35,170 nt of DNA from Saccoglossus kowalevskii (GCF_000003605.2 NW_003126846.1:1-35170), one strand, 5' to 3'. Shown: positions 13,854 through 27,975, numbered from the stretch's first letter. Program-made: numbers and translations. The notes: generated by a model not told the origin, from the letters alone.

Positions 13854-14472
13854 GAGATTACACCGTTATGCGATGTAAACACGCATTTATGTAATGAGAT
13901 TGCACCGTTATGCGATGTAAACACGCATTTATACAATGTGATTACACAGTTATGCGATATAAACACGCCTTTATGCAATGTGATTACACCGTTATGCGAT
14001 GTAAACACGCCTTTATACAATGTGATTACACCATTATGCGATGTAAAGACGCCTTTATACAATGTGATTACACCATTATGCGATGTAAACACGCCTTTAT
14101 ACAATGTGATTACACCGTTATGCGATGTAAACACACCTTTATGCAATGTGATTACACCGTTATGCGAAGTAAACACGCCTCTGTGCGATGTGATTACACC
14201 ATTATGCGATGTAAAAACGCCTTTTTACACAGTGATTACACCGTCATGCGATGTAAACACGCCTTTATGCAATGTGATTACACCGATATGCGATGTAAAC
14301 ACGCCTTTATACAATGTGATTACACCATTATTCGATGTAAACACGCCTTTATGCAATGTGATTACACCGTTATGCGATGTAAACACGCCTTTATGCAATG
14401 AGAATACACCGTTATGCGAAGTAAACACGCCTTTATGCAATGTGATTACACCGTTATGCGATGTAAACACGC
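13854..14472 (+). repeat. Second tandem copy (partial), duplicated at 26,204-26,822
   Basis: The first 13 monomers repeat those from 13,014. It then switches to the gagaat (14,400) series. A private change gtaaagacg near 14,045 is shared with 26,396 and with nothing else I saw. The stretch matches 26,204-26,822 at a constant offset of 12,350, and one translated frame is identical over 163 codons. Confidence 0.85.
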
Positions 14473-15953
14473 CTTCATGCAATGAGATTACACCGTTATG
14501 CGATGTAAACACGCCTTTATGCAATGTGATTACACCGTTATGCGATGTAAACACGCCTTTATGCAATGTGATTACACAGTTATGCAATGTAAACACGCCT
14601 TTATACAATGTGATTACACCGTTATGCGATGTAAACACGCCATTATGCAATGTGATTACACCGTTATGCGATGTAAACACGCCTTTATGCAATGTGATTA
14701 CACAGTTATGCAATGTAAACACGCCTTTATACAATGTGATTACACCGTTATGCGATGTAAACACGCCTTTATACAATGTGATTACACCGTTATGCGATGT
14801 AAACACGCCTTTATGCAATGTGATTACACCGTTATGCGATGTAAACACGCCTTTATGCAATGTGATTACACCGTTATGCGATGTAAACACGCCTTTATAC
14901 AATGTGATTACACCGTTATGCGATGTAAACACGCCTTTATACAATGTGATTACACCGTTATGCGATGTAAACACGCCTTTATACAATGTGATTACACAGT
15001 TATGCAATGTAAACACGCCTTTATACAATGTGATTACACCGTTATGCGATGTAAACACGCATTTATGCAATGTGATTACACCGTTATGCGATGTAAACAC
15101 GCCTTTATACAATGTGATTACATCGTTATGCGATGTAAACACGCATTTATGCAATGTGATTACACCGTTATGCGAAGTAAACACGCCTTTATGCAATGTG
15201 ATTACACCGTTATGCGATGTAAACACGCCTTTATACAATGTGATTACACCGTTATGCGATGTAAACACCCCTTTATGCAATGTGATTACACCGTTATGCG
15301 ATGTAAACACGCCTTTATGCAATGAGATTACACCGTTATGCGATGTAAACACGCATTTATGCAATGTGATTACACCGTTATGAGATGTAAACACGCCTTT
15401 ATGCAATGAGATTACACCGTTATGCGATGTAAACACGCATTTATGTAATGAGATTGCACCGTTATGCGATGTAAACACGCATTTATACAATATGATTACA
15501 CCGTTATGCGATATAAACACGCCTTTATGCAATGTGATTACACCGTTATGCGATGTAAACACGCCTTTATACAATGTGATTACACCATTATGCGATGTAA
15601 ACACGCCTTTATACAATGTGATTACACCATTATGCGATGTAAACACGCCTTTATACAATGTGATTACACCGTTATGCGATGTAAACACACCTTTATGCAA
15701 TGTGATTACACCGTTATGCGAAGTAAACACGCCTCTGTGCAATGTGATTACACCATTATGCGATGTAAAAACGCCTTTATGCAATGTGATTACACCGTTA
15801 TGCGATGTAAACACGCCTTTATGCAATGTGATTACACCGATATGCGATGTAAACACGCCTTTATGCAATGTGATTACACCGTTATGCGATGTAAACACGC
15901 CTTTATACAATGTGATTACACCATTATGCGATGTAAACACGCCTTTATACAAT

Positions 15954-17535
15954 GAGAATACACCGTTATGCGAAGTAAACACGCCTTTATGCAATGTGAT
16001 TACACCGTTATGCGATGTAAACACGCCTTTATGCAATGAGATTACACCGTTATGCGATGTAAACACGCCTTTATGCAATGTGATTACACCGTTATGCGAT
16101 GTAAACACGCCTTTATGCAATGTGATTACACCGTTATGCGATGTAAACACGCCTTTATGCAATGTGATTACACCGTTATGCGATGTAAACACGCCTTTAT
16201 GCAATGTGATTACACCGTTATGCGATGTAAACACGCCTTTATACAATGTGATTACACCGTTATGCGATGTAAACACGCCATTATGCAATGTGATTACACC
16301 GTTATGCGATGTAAACACGCCTTTATGCAATGTGATTACACAGTTATGCAATGTAAACACGCCTTTATACAATGTGATTACACCATTATGCGATGTAAAC
16401 ACGCCATTATGCAATGTGATTACACCGTTATGCGATGTAAACACGCCTTTATGCAATGTGATTACACAGTTATGCAATGTAAACACGCCTTTATACAATG
16501 TGATTACACCGTTATGCGATGTAAACACGCCTTTATGCAATGTGATTACACCGTTATGCGATGTAAACACGCCTTTATGCAATGTGATTACACCGTTATG
16601 CGATGTAAACACGCCTTTATACAATGTGATTACACCGTTATGCGATGTAAACACGCCTTTATGCAATGTGATTACACCGTTATGCGATGTAAACACGCCT
16701 TTATACAATGTGATTACACCGTTATGCGATGTAAACACGCCTTTATGCAATGTGATTACACCGTTATGCGATGTAAACACGCCTTTATGCAATGTGATTA
16801 CACCGTTATGCGATGTAAACACGCCTTTATGCAATGAGATTACACCGTTATGCGAAGTAAACACGCCTTTATGCAATGTGATTACACCGTTATGCGATGT
16901 AAACACGCCTTTATGCAATGTGATTACACCGTTATGCGATGTAAACACGCCTTTATGCAATGTGATTACACCGTTATGCGATGTAAACACGCCTTTATGC
17001 AATGAGATTACACCGTTATGGGATGTAAACACGCCTTTATACAATGTGATTACACCGTTATGCGATGTAAACACGCCTTTATGCAATGTGATTACACCGT
17101 TATGCGATGTAAACACGCCTTTATGAAATGTGATTACACTGTTATGCGATGTAAACACGCCTTTATGCAATGTGATTACACCGTTATGAGATGTAAACAC
17201 GCCTTTATGCAATGAGATTACACCGTTATGCGATGTAAACACGCATTTATGTAATGAGATTGCACCGTTATGCGATGTAAACACGCATTTATACAATATG
17301 ATTACACCGTTATGCGATATAAACACGCCATTATGCAATGTGATTACACCGTTATGCGATGTAAACACGCCTTTATACAATGTGATTACACCATTATGCG
17401 ATGTAAACACGCCTTTATACAATGTGATTACACCATTATGCGATGTAAACACGCCTTTATACAATGTGATTACACCGTTATGCGATGTAAACACACCTTT
17501 ATGCAATGTGATTACACCGTTATGCGAAGTAAACA
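15954..17535 (+). repeat. 1.58-kb segment, copy at 21,583-23,165
   Basis: One of the longest collinear repeats I could trace. From the gagaat monomer at 15,954 it runs through a cacagtt and cgccatt doublet (16,332 and 16,458), the gcgaag, ttatggg and TGA tag (ending 17,126), and into the 13-monomer block. The offset to the other copy is 5,629, becoming 5,630 after an extra T at about 21,951. A private change here is ttatgagatg near 17,187. Confidence 0.83.
16206..16499 (+). repeat. 126-bp three-monomer module (tandem doublet), best example
   Basis: The three-monomer order cgccatt, consensus, cacagtt-gcaatg-tacaat is repeated twice. The cacagtt monomers start at 16,332 and 16,458, exactly 126 bp apart. 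The same doublet with 126-bp spacing occurs at 13,560/13,686, 14,568/14,694, 21,962/22,088, 25,364/25,490, 27,212/27,338, 32,417/32,543 and 33,508/33,634. Confidence 0.87.
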
Positions 17536-17590
17536 CGCCTCTGTGCAATGTGATTACACCATTTATGCGATGTAAAAACGCCTTTTTACA
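17127..17590 (+). repeat. TGA-tagged block interrupted by a +1 change
   Basis: TGA ends at 17,126. The block runs as usual through gattgcac at 17,256 and the three tacaat monomers to gcgaag with cctctgtg. An extra T at 17,562-17,564 (catttatg) then shifts the phase before the taaaaacg and ttttacacag monomer. Confidence 0.8.
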
Positions 17591-17844
17591 CAGTGATTAC
17601 ACCGTCATGCGATGTAAACACGCCTTTATGCAATGTGATTACACCGTTATGCGATGTAAACACGCCTTCATGCAATGAGATTACACCGTTATGCGAAGTA
17701 AACATGCCTTTATGCAATGTGATTACACCGTTATGCGATGTAAACACGCCTTTATGCAATGAGATTATACCGTTATGCGATGTAAACACGCCTTTATGCA
17801 ATGAGATTACACCGTTATGCGATGTAAACACGCCTTTATGCAAT

Positions 17845-17886
17845 GTGATTACACCGTTATGCAATGTAAACACGCCTTTATGCAAT
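17845..17886 (+). repeat. Hybrid monomer at a six-monomer deletion junction
   Basis: Compared with the 23-monomer unit at 19,315, the order here jumps from monomer 8 to monomer 15. The junction monomer begins gtgatt, as monomer 9 does (monomer 15 begins gttatt), but continues with the gcaatg variant of monomer 15. This fits an unequal exchange that removed six monomers (252 bp) with the crossover inside a monomer. Confidence 0.6.
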
Positions 17887-18390
17887 GAGATTACACCGTT
17901 ATGTGAAGTAAACACGCCTTTATGCAATGTGATTACACCGTTATGCGATGTAAACACGCCTTTATGCAATGAGATTACACTGTTATGCGATAAAAACACG
18001 CCTTTATGCAATGTGATTACACCGTTATGCGATGTAAACACGCCTTTATGCAATGTGATTACACCGTTATGCAATGTAAACACGCCTTTATACAATGTGA
18101 TTACACCGTTATGCGATGTAAACACGCCTTTATGCAATGTGATTACACCGTTATGCGATGTAAATACGCATTTATGTAATGTGATTACACCGTTATGTGA
18201 TGTAAACACGCCTTTATGCAATGTGATTACACCGTTATGCGATGTAAACACGCCTTTATGCAATGTGATTACACCGTTATGCGATGTAAACACGCCTTTA
18301 TGCAATGAGATTATACCGTTATGCGATGTAAACACGCCTTTATGCAATGAGATTACACCGTTATGCGATGTAAACACGCCTTTATGCAAT

Positions 18391-19230
18391 GTGATTTCAC
18401 CGTTATGCGATGTAAACACGCCTTTATGCAATGAGATTACACCGTTATGCGATGTAAACACGCCTTTATACAATGTGATTACACCGTTATGCGATGTAAA
18501 CACGCCATTATGCAATGTGATTACACCGTTATGCGATGTAAACACGCCTTTATGCAATGTGATTACACCGATATGCGATGTAAACCCGCCTTTATACAAT
18601 GTGATTACACCATTATTCGATGTAAACACGCCTTTATGCAATGTTATTACACCGTTATGCAATGTAAACACGCCTTTATGCAATGAGATTGCACCGTTAT
18701 GCGAAGTAAACACGCCTTTATGCAATGTGATTACACCGTTATGCGATGTAAACACGCCTTTATGCAATGAGATTACACCGTTATGCGATGTAAACACGCC
18801 TTTATGCAATGTGATTACACCGTTATGCGATGTAAACACGCCTTTATGCAATGTGATTACACCGTTATGCAATGTAAACACGCCTTTATACAATGTGATT
18901 ACACCGTTATGCGATGTAAACACGCCTTTATGCAATGTGATTACACCGTTATGCGATGTAAACACGCCTTTATGCAATGTGATTACACCGTTATGCGATG
19001 TAATCACGCCTTTATGCAATGTGATTACACCGTTATGCGATGTAAACACGCCTTTATACAATGTGATTACACCGTTATGCGATGTAAACACGCCTTTATG
19101 CAATGTGATTACACCGTTATGCGATGTAAACACGCGTTTATGCAATGTGATTACACCGTTATGCGATGTAAACACGCATTTATGTAATGTGATTACACCG
19201 TTATGTGATGTAAACACGCCTTTATGCAAG
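18391..19230 (+). repeat. 20-monomer segment, copy of 581-1,420
   Basis: Partner of 581-1,420 with the same ordered variants. Private changes here include gatttcac near 18,394, gattgcac near 18,690, gtaatcac near 19,002 and caag at its end (19,227-19,230). The next two monomers (19,231-19,314) match 35-118 at the start of the window, including the caag junction, so the first 120 bases of the window derive from the same longer segment. Confidence 0.85.
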
Positions 19231-19314
19231 GTGATTACACCGTTATGCGATGTAAACACGCCTTTATACAATGTGATTACACCGTTATGCGATATAAACA
19301 CGCCTTTATGCAAT

Positions 19315-20280
19315 GTGATTACACCGTCATGCGATGTAAACACGCCTTTATACAATGTGATTACACCATTATTCGATGTAAACACGCCTTTATGCAATGT
19401 GATTACACCGTTATGCGATGTAAACACGCCTTTATGCAATGTGATTACACCGTTATGCGATGTAAACACGCCTTCATGCAATGAGATTACACCGTTATGC
19501 GAAGTAAACATGCCTTTATGCAATGTGATTACACCGTTATGCGATGTAAACACGCCTTTATGCAATGAGATTATACCGTTATGCGATGTAAACACGCCTT
19601 TATGCAATGAGATTACACCGTTATGCGATGTAAACACGCCTTTATGCAATGTGATTACACCGTTATGCGATGTAAACACGCCTTTATGCAATGAGATTAC
19701 ACCGTTATGCGATGTAAACACGCCTTTATACAATGTGATTACACCGTTATGCGATGTAAACACGCCATTATGCGATGTGATTACACCGTTATGCGATGTA
19801 AACACGCCTTTATGCAATGTGATTACACCGATATGCGATGTAAACCCGCCTTTATACAATGTGATTACACCATTATTCGATGTAAACACGCCTTTATGCA
19901 ATGTTATTACACCGTTATGCAATGTAAACACGCCTTTATGCAATGAGATTACACCGCTATGTGAAGTAAACACGCCTTTATGCAATGTGATTACACCGTT
20001 ATGCGATGTAAACACGCCTTTATGCAATGAGATTACACCGTTATGCGATGTAAACACGCCTTTATGCAATGTGATTACACCGTTATGCGATGTAAACACG
20101 CCTTTATGCAATGTGATTACACCGTTATGCAATGTAAACACGCCTTTATACAATGTGATTACACCGTTATGCGATGTAAACACGCCTTTATGCAATGTGA
20201 TTACACCGTTATGCGAAGTAAACACGCCTTTATGCAATGTGATTACACCGTTATGTGATGTAAAAACGCCTTTATGCACA
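19315..20280 (+). repeat. 23-monomer (966-bp) higher-order unit, copy 1
   Basis: Starts with the cgtcatg monomer and passes through ttattcg, ttcatg, gcgaag with aacatgcc, gattatac, cgatatg with aacccgcc, ttattcg, gttatt with gcaatg, gtgaag and tacaat, to taaaaacg with tgcacag. The whole order repeats from 20,281. Private changes are gcgatgtgatt near 19,773 and ccgctatgtg near 19,956. Confidence 0.88.
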
Positions 20281-21204
20281 GTGATTACACCGTCATGCGA
20301 TGTAAACACGCCTTTATACAATGTGATTACACCATTATTCGATGTAAACACGCCTTTATGCAATGTGATTACACCGTTATGCGATGTAAACACGCCTTTA
20401 TGCAATGTGATTACACCGTTATGCGATGTAAACACGCCTTCATGCAATGAGATTACACCGTTATGCGAAGTAAACATGCCTTTATGCAATGTGATTACAC
20501 CGTTATGCGATGTAAACACGCCTTTATGCAATGAGATTATACCGTTATGCGATGTAAACACGCCTTTATGCAATGAGATTACACCGTTATGCGATGTAAA
20601 CACGCCTTTATGCAATGTGATTACACCGTTATGCGATGTAAACACGCCTTTATGCAATGAGATTACACCGTTATGCGATGTAAACACGCCTTTATACAAT
20701 GTGATTACACCGTTATGCGATGTAAACACGCCATTATGCAATGTGATTACACCGTTATGCGATGTAAACACGCCTTTATGCAATGTGATTACACCGATAT
20801 GCGATGTAAACCCGCCTTTATACAATGTGATTACACCATTATTCGATGTAAACACGCCTTTATGCAATGTTATTACACCGTTATGCAATGTAAACACGCC
20901 TTTATGCAATGAGATTACACCGTTATGTGAAGTAAACACGCCTTTATGCAATGTGATTACACCGTTATGCGATGTAAACACGCCTTTATGCAATGAGATT
21001 ACACCGTTATGCGATGTAAACACGCCTTTTTGCAATGTGATTACACCGTTATGCGATGTAAACACGCCTTTATGCAATGTGATTACACCGTTATGCAATG
21101 TAAACACGCCTTTATACAATGTGATTACACCGTTATGCGATGTAAACACGCCTTTATGCAATGTGATTACACCGTTATGCGATGTAAATACGCATTTATG
21201 TAAT
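20281..21204 (+). repeat. 23-monomer higher-order unit, copy 2 (diverges at its end)
   Basis: Repeats copy 1 at an offset of exactly 966 bp for about 21 monomers, with a private cctttttgc near 21,030. The last monomers differ: aatacgcattt with gtaat near 21,187, in place of the gcgaag then taaaaacg end of copy 1. A shortened relative lies at 17,600-18,390. Confidence 0.85.
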
Positions 21205-21582
21205 GTGATTACACCGTTATGTGATGTAAACACGCCTTTATGCAATGTGATTACACCGTTATGCGATGTAAACACGCCTTTATGCAATGTGATTACACCG
21301 TTATGCGATGTAAACACGCCTTTATGCAATGAGATTACACCGTTATGCGAAGTAAACACGCCTTTGTGCAATGTGATTACACCATTATGCGATGTAAAAA
21401 CGCCTTTATACACAGTGATTACACCGTCATGCGATGTAAACACGCCTTTATGCAAAGTGATTACACCGATATGCGATGTAAACACGCCTTTATACAATGT
21501 GATTACACCATTATTCGATGTAAACACGCCTTTATGCAATGTGATTACACCGTTATGCGATGTAAACACGCCTTTATGCAAT

Positions 21583-23165
21583 GAGAATACACCGTTATGC
21601 GAAGTAAACACGCCTTTATGCAATGTGATTACACCGTTATGCGATGTAAACACGCCTTTATGCAATGAGATTACACCGTTATGCGATGTAAACACGCCTT
21701 TATGCAATGTGATTACACCGTTATGCGATGTAAACACGCCTTTATGCAATGTGATTACACCGTTATGCGATGTAAACACGCCTTTATGCAATGTGATTAC
21801 ACCGTTATGCGATGTAAACACGCCTTTATGCAATGTGATTACACCGTTATGCGATGTAAACACGCCTTTATACAATGTGATTACACCGTTATGCGATGTA
21901 AACACGCCATTATGCAATGTGATTACACCGTTATGCGATGTAAACACGCCTTTTATGCAATGTGATTACACAGTTATGCAATGTAAACACGCCTTTATAC
22001 AATGTGATTACACCGTTATGCGATGTAAACACGCCATTATGCAATGTGATTACACCGTTATGCGATGTAAACACGCCTTTATGCAATGTGATTACACAGT
22101 TATGCAATGTAAACACGCCTTTATACAATGTGATTACACCGTTATGCGATGTAAACACGCCTTTATGCAATGTGATTACACCGTTATGCGATGTAAACAC
22201 GCCTTTATGCAATGTGATTACACCGTTATGCGATGTAAACACGCCTTTATACAATGTGATTACACCGTTATGCGATGTAAACACGCCTTTATGCAATGTG
22301 ATTACACCGTTATGCGATGTAAACACGCCTTTATACAATGTGATTACACCGTTATGCGATGTAAACACGCCTTTATGCAATGTGATTACACCGTTATGCG
22401 ATGTAAACACGCCTTTATGCAATGTGATTACACCGTTATGCGATGTAAACACGCCTTTATGCAATGAGATTACACCGTTATGCGAAGTAAACACGCCTTT
22501 ATGCAATGTGATTACACCGTTATGCGATGTAAACACGCCTTTATGCAATGTGATTACACCGTTATGCGATGTAAACACGCCTTTATGCAATGTGATTACA
22601 CCGTTATGCGATGTAAACACGCCTTTATGCAATGAGATTACACCGTTATGGGATGTAAACACGCCTTTATACAATGTGATTACACCGTTATGCGATGTAA
22701 ACACGCCTTTATGCAATGTGATTACACCGTTATGCGATGTAAACACGCCTTTATGAAATGTGATTACACTGTTATGCGATGTAAACACGCCTTTATGCAA
22801 TGTGATTACACCGTTATGCGATGTAAACACGCCTTTATGCAATGAGATTACACCGTTATGCGATGTAAACACGCATTTATGTAATGAGATTGCACCGTTA
22901 TGCGATGTAAACACGCATTTATACAATATGATTACAGCGTTATGCGATATAAACACGCCATTATGCAATGTGATTACACCGTTATGCGATGTAAACACGC
23001 CTTTATACAATGTGATTACACCATTATGCGATGTAAACACGCCTTTATACAATGTGATTACACCATTATGCGATGTAAACACGCCTTTATACAATGTGAT
23101 TACACCGTTATGCGATGTAAACACACCTTTATGCAATGTGATTACACCGTTATGCGAAGTAAACA
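21583..23165 (+). repeat. 1.58-kb segment, copy of 15,954-17,535
   Basis: Partner of the segment at 15,954. It contains an extra T in a T run at 21,951-21,954 and the rare acagcgtta variant at about 22,935, which it shares with the region near 31,080 rather than with its 17.3-kb partner. That makes this segment a mosaic of two copy lineages. Confidence 0.82.
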
Positions 23166-23302
23166 CGCCTCTATGCAATGTGATTACACCGTTATGTGAT
23201 GTAAAAACGCTTTTATACACAGTGATTACACCGTCATGCGATGTAAACACGCCTTTATACAATGTGATTACACCGTTATGCGATGTAAACACGCCTTTAT
23301 GA
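22757..23302 (+). repeat. Complete 13-monomer unit ending in the next TGA tag
   Basis: TGA tags end at 22,756 and 23,302, exactly 546 bp (13 monomers) apart, so this is one full higher-order unit in tandem with the next. It carries the rare acagcgtta variant shared with 31,077. Confidence 0.85.
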
Positions 23303-24184
23303 AATGTGATTACACTGTTATGCGATGTAAACACGCCTTTATGCAATGTGATTACACCGTTATGCGATGTAAACACGCCTTTATGCAATGAGATTACACC
23401 GCTATGCGATGTAAACATGCATTTATGTAATGAGATTGCACCGTTATGCGATGTAAACACGCATTTATACAATATGATTACACCGTTATGCGATATAAAC
23501 ACGCCATTATGCAATGTGATTACACCGTTATGCGATGTAAACACGCCTTTATACAATGTGATTACACCATTATGCGATGTAAACACGCCTTTATACAATG
23601 TGATTACACCATTATGCGATGTAAACACGCCTTTATACAATGTGATTACACCGTTATGCGATGTAAACACACCTTTATGCAATGTGATTACACCGTTATG
23701 CGAAGTAAGCACGCCTCTATGCAATGTGATTACACCGTTATGTGATGTAAAAACGCTTTTATACACAGTGATTACACCGTCATGCGATGTAAACACGCCT
23801 TTATGCAATGTGATTACACCGTTATGCGATGTAAACACGCCTTTATGCAATGTGATTACACCGTTATGCGATGTAAACACGCCTTTATGCAATGAGATTA
23901 CACCGTTATGCGAAGTAAACACGCCTTTATGCAATGTGATTACACCGTTATGCGATGTAAACACGCCTTTATGCAATGTGATTACACCGTTATGCGATGT
24001 AAACACGCCTTTATGCAATGTGATTACACCGTTATGCGATGTAAACACGCCTTTATGCAATGAGATTACACCGTTATGGGATGTAAACACGCCTTTATAC
24101 AATGTGATTACACCGTTATGCGATGTAAACACGCCTTTATGCAATGTGATTACACCGTTATGCGATGTAAACACGCCTTTATGA
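23303..24184 (+). repeat. 21-monomer unit between TGA tags
   Basis: Starts like the 13-monomer unit and continues for eight more monomers, including gcgaag and ttatggg, to the TGA ending at 24,184. The rare changes ccgctatgcg (near 23,400), aacatgcattt (near 23,414) and gtaagcacg (near 23,706) mark this copy. The first and third recur near 34,443 and 34,748. Confidence 0.83.
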
Positions 24185-25166
24185 AATGTGATTACACTGT
24201 TATGCGATGTAAACACGCCTTTATGCAATGTGATTACACCGTTATGCGATGTAAACACGCCTTTATGCAATGAGATTACACCGTTATGCGATGTAAACAC
24301 GCATTTATGTAATGAGATTGCACCGTTATGCGATGTAAACACGCATTTATACAATATGATTACACCGTTATGCGATATAAACACGCCATTATGCAATGTG
24401 ATTACACCGTTATGCGATGTAAACACGCCTTTATACAATGTGATTACACCATTATGCGATGTAAACACGCCTTTATACAATGTGATTACACCATTATGCG
24501 ATGTAAACACGCCTTTATACAATGTGATTACACCGTTATGCGATGTAAACACACCTTTATGCAATGTGATTACACCGTTATGCGAAGTAAACACGCCTCT
24601 ATGCAATGTGATTACACCGTTATGTGATGTAAAAACGCTTTTATACACAGTGATTACACCGTCATGCGATGTAAACACGCCTTTATACAATGTGATTACA
24701 CCATTATTCGATGTAAACACGCCTTTATGCAATGTGATTACACCGTTATGCGATGTAAACACGCCTTTATGCAATGAGAATACACCGTTATGCGAAGTAA
24801 ACACGCCTTTATGCAATGTGATTACACCGTTATGCGATGTAAACACGCCTTTATGCAATAAGATTACACCGTTATGCGATGTAAACACGCCTTTATGCAA
24901 TGTGATTACAACATTATTCGATGTAAACACGCCTTTATGCAATGTGATTACACCGTTATGCGATGTAAACACGCCTTTATGCAATGAGAATACACCGTTA
25001 TGCGAAGTAAACACGCCTTTATGCAATGTGATTACACCGTTATGCGATGTAAACACGCCTTTATGCAATGAGATTACACCGTTATGCGATGTAAACACGC
25101 CTTTATGCAATGTGATTACACCGTTATGCGATGTAAACACGCCTTTATGCAATGTGATTACACCGT
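23894..25166 (+). repeat. 1.27-kb segment duplicated at 2,093-3,365
   Basis: Partner of 2,093-3,365. Private changes are aataag near 24,858 and acaacatt near 24,908. The two gagaat monomers lie at 24,776 and 24,986, the same 210-bp spacing (5 monomers) as at 2,975 and 3,185. Confidence 0.82.
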
Positions 25167-26203
25167 TATGCGATGTAAACACGCCTTTATGCAATGTGAT
25201 TACACCGTTATGCGATGTAAACACGCCTTTATGCAATGTGATTACACCGTTATGCGATGTAAACACGCCTTTATACAATGTGATTACACCGTTATGCGAT
25301 GTAAACACGCCATTATGTAATGTGATTACACCGTTATGCGATGTAAACACGCCTTTATGCAATGTGATTACACAGTTATGCAATGTAAACACGCCTTTAT
25401 ACAATGTGATTACACCGTTATGCGATGTAAACACGCCATTATGCAATGTGATTACACCGTTATGCGATGTAAACACGCCTTTATGCAATGTGATTACACA
25501 GTTATGCAATGTAAACACGCCTTTATACAATGTGATTACACCGTTATGCGATGTAAACACGCTTTTATGCAATGTGATTACACCGTTATGCGATGTAAAC
25601 ACGCCTTTATGCAATGAGATTACACCGTTATGCGAAGTAAACACGCCTTTATGCAATGTGATTACACCGTTATGCGATGTAAACACGCCTTTATGCAATG
25701 TGATTACACCGTTATGCGATGTAAACACGCCTTTATGCAATGTGATTACACCGTTATGCGATGTAAACACGCCTTTATGCAATGAGATTACACCGTTATG
25801 GGATGTAAACACGCCTTTATGCAATGTGATTACACCGTTATGCGATGTAAACACGCCTTTATGCAATGTGATTACACCGTTATGCGATGTAAACACGCCT
25901 TTATGCAATGAGATTACACCGTTATGCGAAGTAAACACGCCTTTATGCAATGTGATTACACCGTTATGCGATGTAAACACGCCTTTATGCAATGTGATTA
26001 CACCGTTATGCGATGTAAACACGCATTTATGTAATGAGATTGCACCGTTATGCGATGTAAACACGCATTTATACAATGTGATTACACCGTTATGCGATAT
26101 AAACACGCCTTTATGCAATGTGATTACACCGTTATGCGATGTAAACACCCCTTTATGCAATGTGATTACACCGTTATGCGATGTAAACACGCCTTTATGC
26201 AAT

Positions 26204-26822
26204 GAGATTACACCGTTATGCGATGTAAACACGCATTTATGTAATGAGATTGCACCGTTATGCGATGTAAACACGCATTTATACAATGTGATTACACAGT
26301 TATGCGATATAAACACGCCTTTATGCAATGTGATTACACCGTTATGCGATGTAAACACGCCTTTATACAATGTGATTACACCATTATGCGATGTAAAGAC
26401 GCCTTTATACAATGTGATTACACCATTATGCGATGTAAACACGCCTTTATACAATGTGATTACACCGTTATGCGATGTAAACACACCTTTATGCAATGTG
26501 ATTACACCGTTATGCGAAGTAAACACGCCTCTGTGCGATGTGATTACACCATTATGCGATGTAAAAACGCCTTTTTACACAGTGATTACACCGTCATGCG
26601 ATGTAAACACGCCTTTATGCAATGTGATTACACCGATATGCGATGTAAACACGCCTTTATACAATGTGATTACACCATTATTCGATGTAAACACGCCTTT
26701 ATGCAATGTGATTACACCGTTATGCGATGTAAACACGCCTTTATGCAATGAGAATACACCGTTATGCGAAGTAAACACGCCTTTATGCAATGTGATTACA
26801 CCGTTATGCGATGTAAACACGC
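26204..26822 (+). repeat. Near-identical copy of 13,854-14,472
   Basis: Shares the rare gtaaagacg, gtgcgatgtgatt and ttttacacag variants in the same order with 13,854-14,472. The match ends near 26,822, where the 14.47-kb copy has ttcatgcaatgag and this one has tttatgcaatgag. Upstream, 26,030-26,290 also resembles 12,840-13,100 (accccttt monomer shared). Confidence 0.85.
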
Positions 26823-27882
26823 CTTTATGCAATGAGATTACACCGTTATGCGATGTAAACACGCCTTTATGCAATGTGATTACACCGTTATGCGATGTAA
26901 ACACGCCTTTATGCAATGTGATTACACCGTTATGCGATGTAAACACGCCTTTATGCAATGTGATTACACCGTTATGCGATGTAAACACGCCTTTATGCAA
27001 TGTGATTACACCGTTATGCGATGTAAACACGCCTTTATGCAATGTGATTACACCGTTATGCGATGTAAACACGCCATTATGTAATGTGATTACACCGTTA
27101 TGCGATGTAAACACGCCTTTATACAATGTGATTACACCGTTATGCGATGTAAACACGCCATTATGCAATGTGATTACACCGTTATGCGATGTAAACACGC
27201 CTTTATGCAATGTGATTACACAGTTATGCAATGTAAACACGCCTTTATACAATGTGATTACACCGTTATGCGATGTAAACACGCCATTATGCAATGTGAT
27301 TACACCGTTATGCGATGTAAACACGCCTTTATGCAATGTGATTACACAGTTATGCAATGTAAACACGCCTTTATACAATGTGATTACACCGTTATGCGAT
27401 GTAAACACGCCTTTATGCAATGTGATTACACCGTTATGCGATGTAAACACGCCTTTATGCAATGTGATTACACCGTTATGCGATGTAAACACGCCTTTAT
27501 ACAATGTGATTACACCGTTATGCGATGTAAACACGCCTTTATGCAATGTGATTACAACGTTATGCGATGTAAACACGCCTTTATACAATGTGATTACACC
27601 GTTATGCGATGTAAACACGCCTTTATGCAATGTGATTACACCGTTATGCGATGTAAACACGCCTTTATGCAATGTGATTACACCGTTATGCGATGTAAAA
27701 CGCCTTTTTACACAGTGATTACACCGTCATGCGATGTAAACACGCCTTTATGCAATGTGATTACACCGATATGCGATGTAAACACGCCTTTATACAATGT
27801 GATTACACCATTATTCGATGTAAACACGCCTTTATGCAATGCGATTACACCGTTATGCGATGTAAACACGCCTTTATGCAAT

Positions 27883-27975
27883 GAGAATACACCGTTATGC
27901 GAAGTAAACACGCCTTTATGCAATGTGATTACACCGTTATGCGATGTAAACACGCCTTTATGCAATGAGATTACG
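27883..27975 (+). repeat. Monomers ending at the only 3-bp deletion in the array
   Basis: After a gagaat monomer (27,883), the monomer beginning near 27,967 reads gagattacgttatg in place of gagattacaccgttatg, a loss of three bases. All other length changes seen in the array are single bases. Confidence 0.85.

Noticed and set aside
17593-22467. Very long open frames on both strands (up to about 1,600 codons) reading as 14-residue repeats such as VITPLCDVNTPLCN, MRCKHAFMQCDYTV or GVITLHKGVFTSHN, suggesting a giant repeat protein.
   Set aside because: Two forward frames and one reverse frame are open at once simply because the 42-bp unit is divisible by 3 and lacks stops there. Substitutions fall at all codon positions (gtg to gag, tgc to tac, gat to aat, ccg to cca). 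Recurrent TGA, TAA and TAG variants and single-base indels break every frame, and no non-repetitive termini, signal peptide or splice structure is seen. A transcript or peptide would be needed to reopen this.
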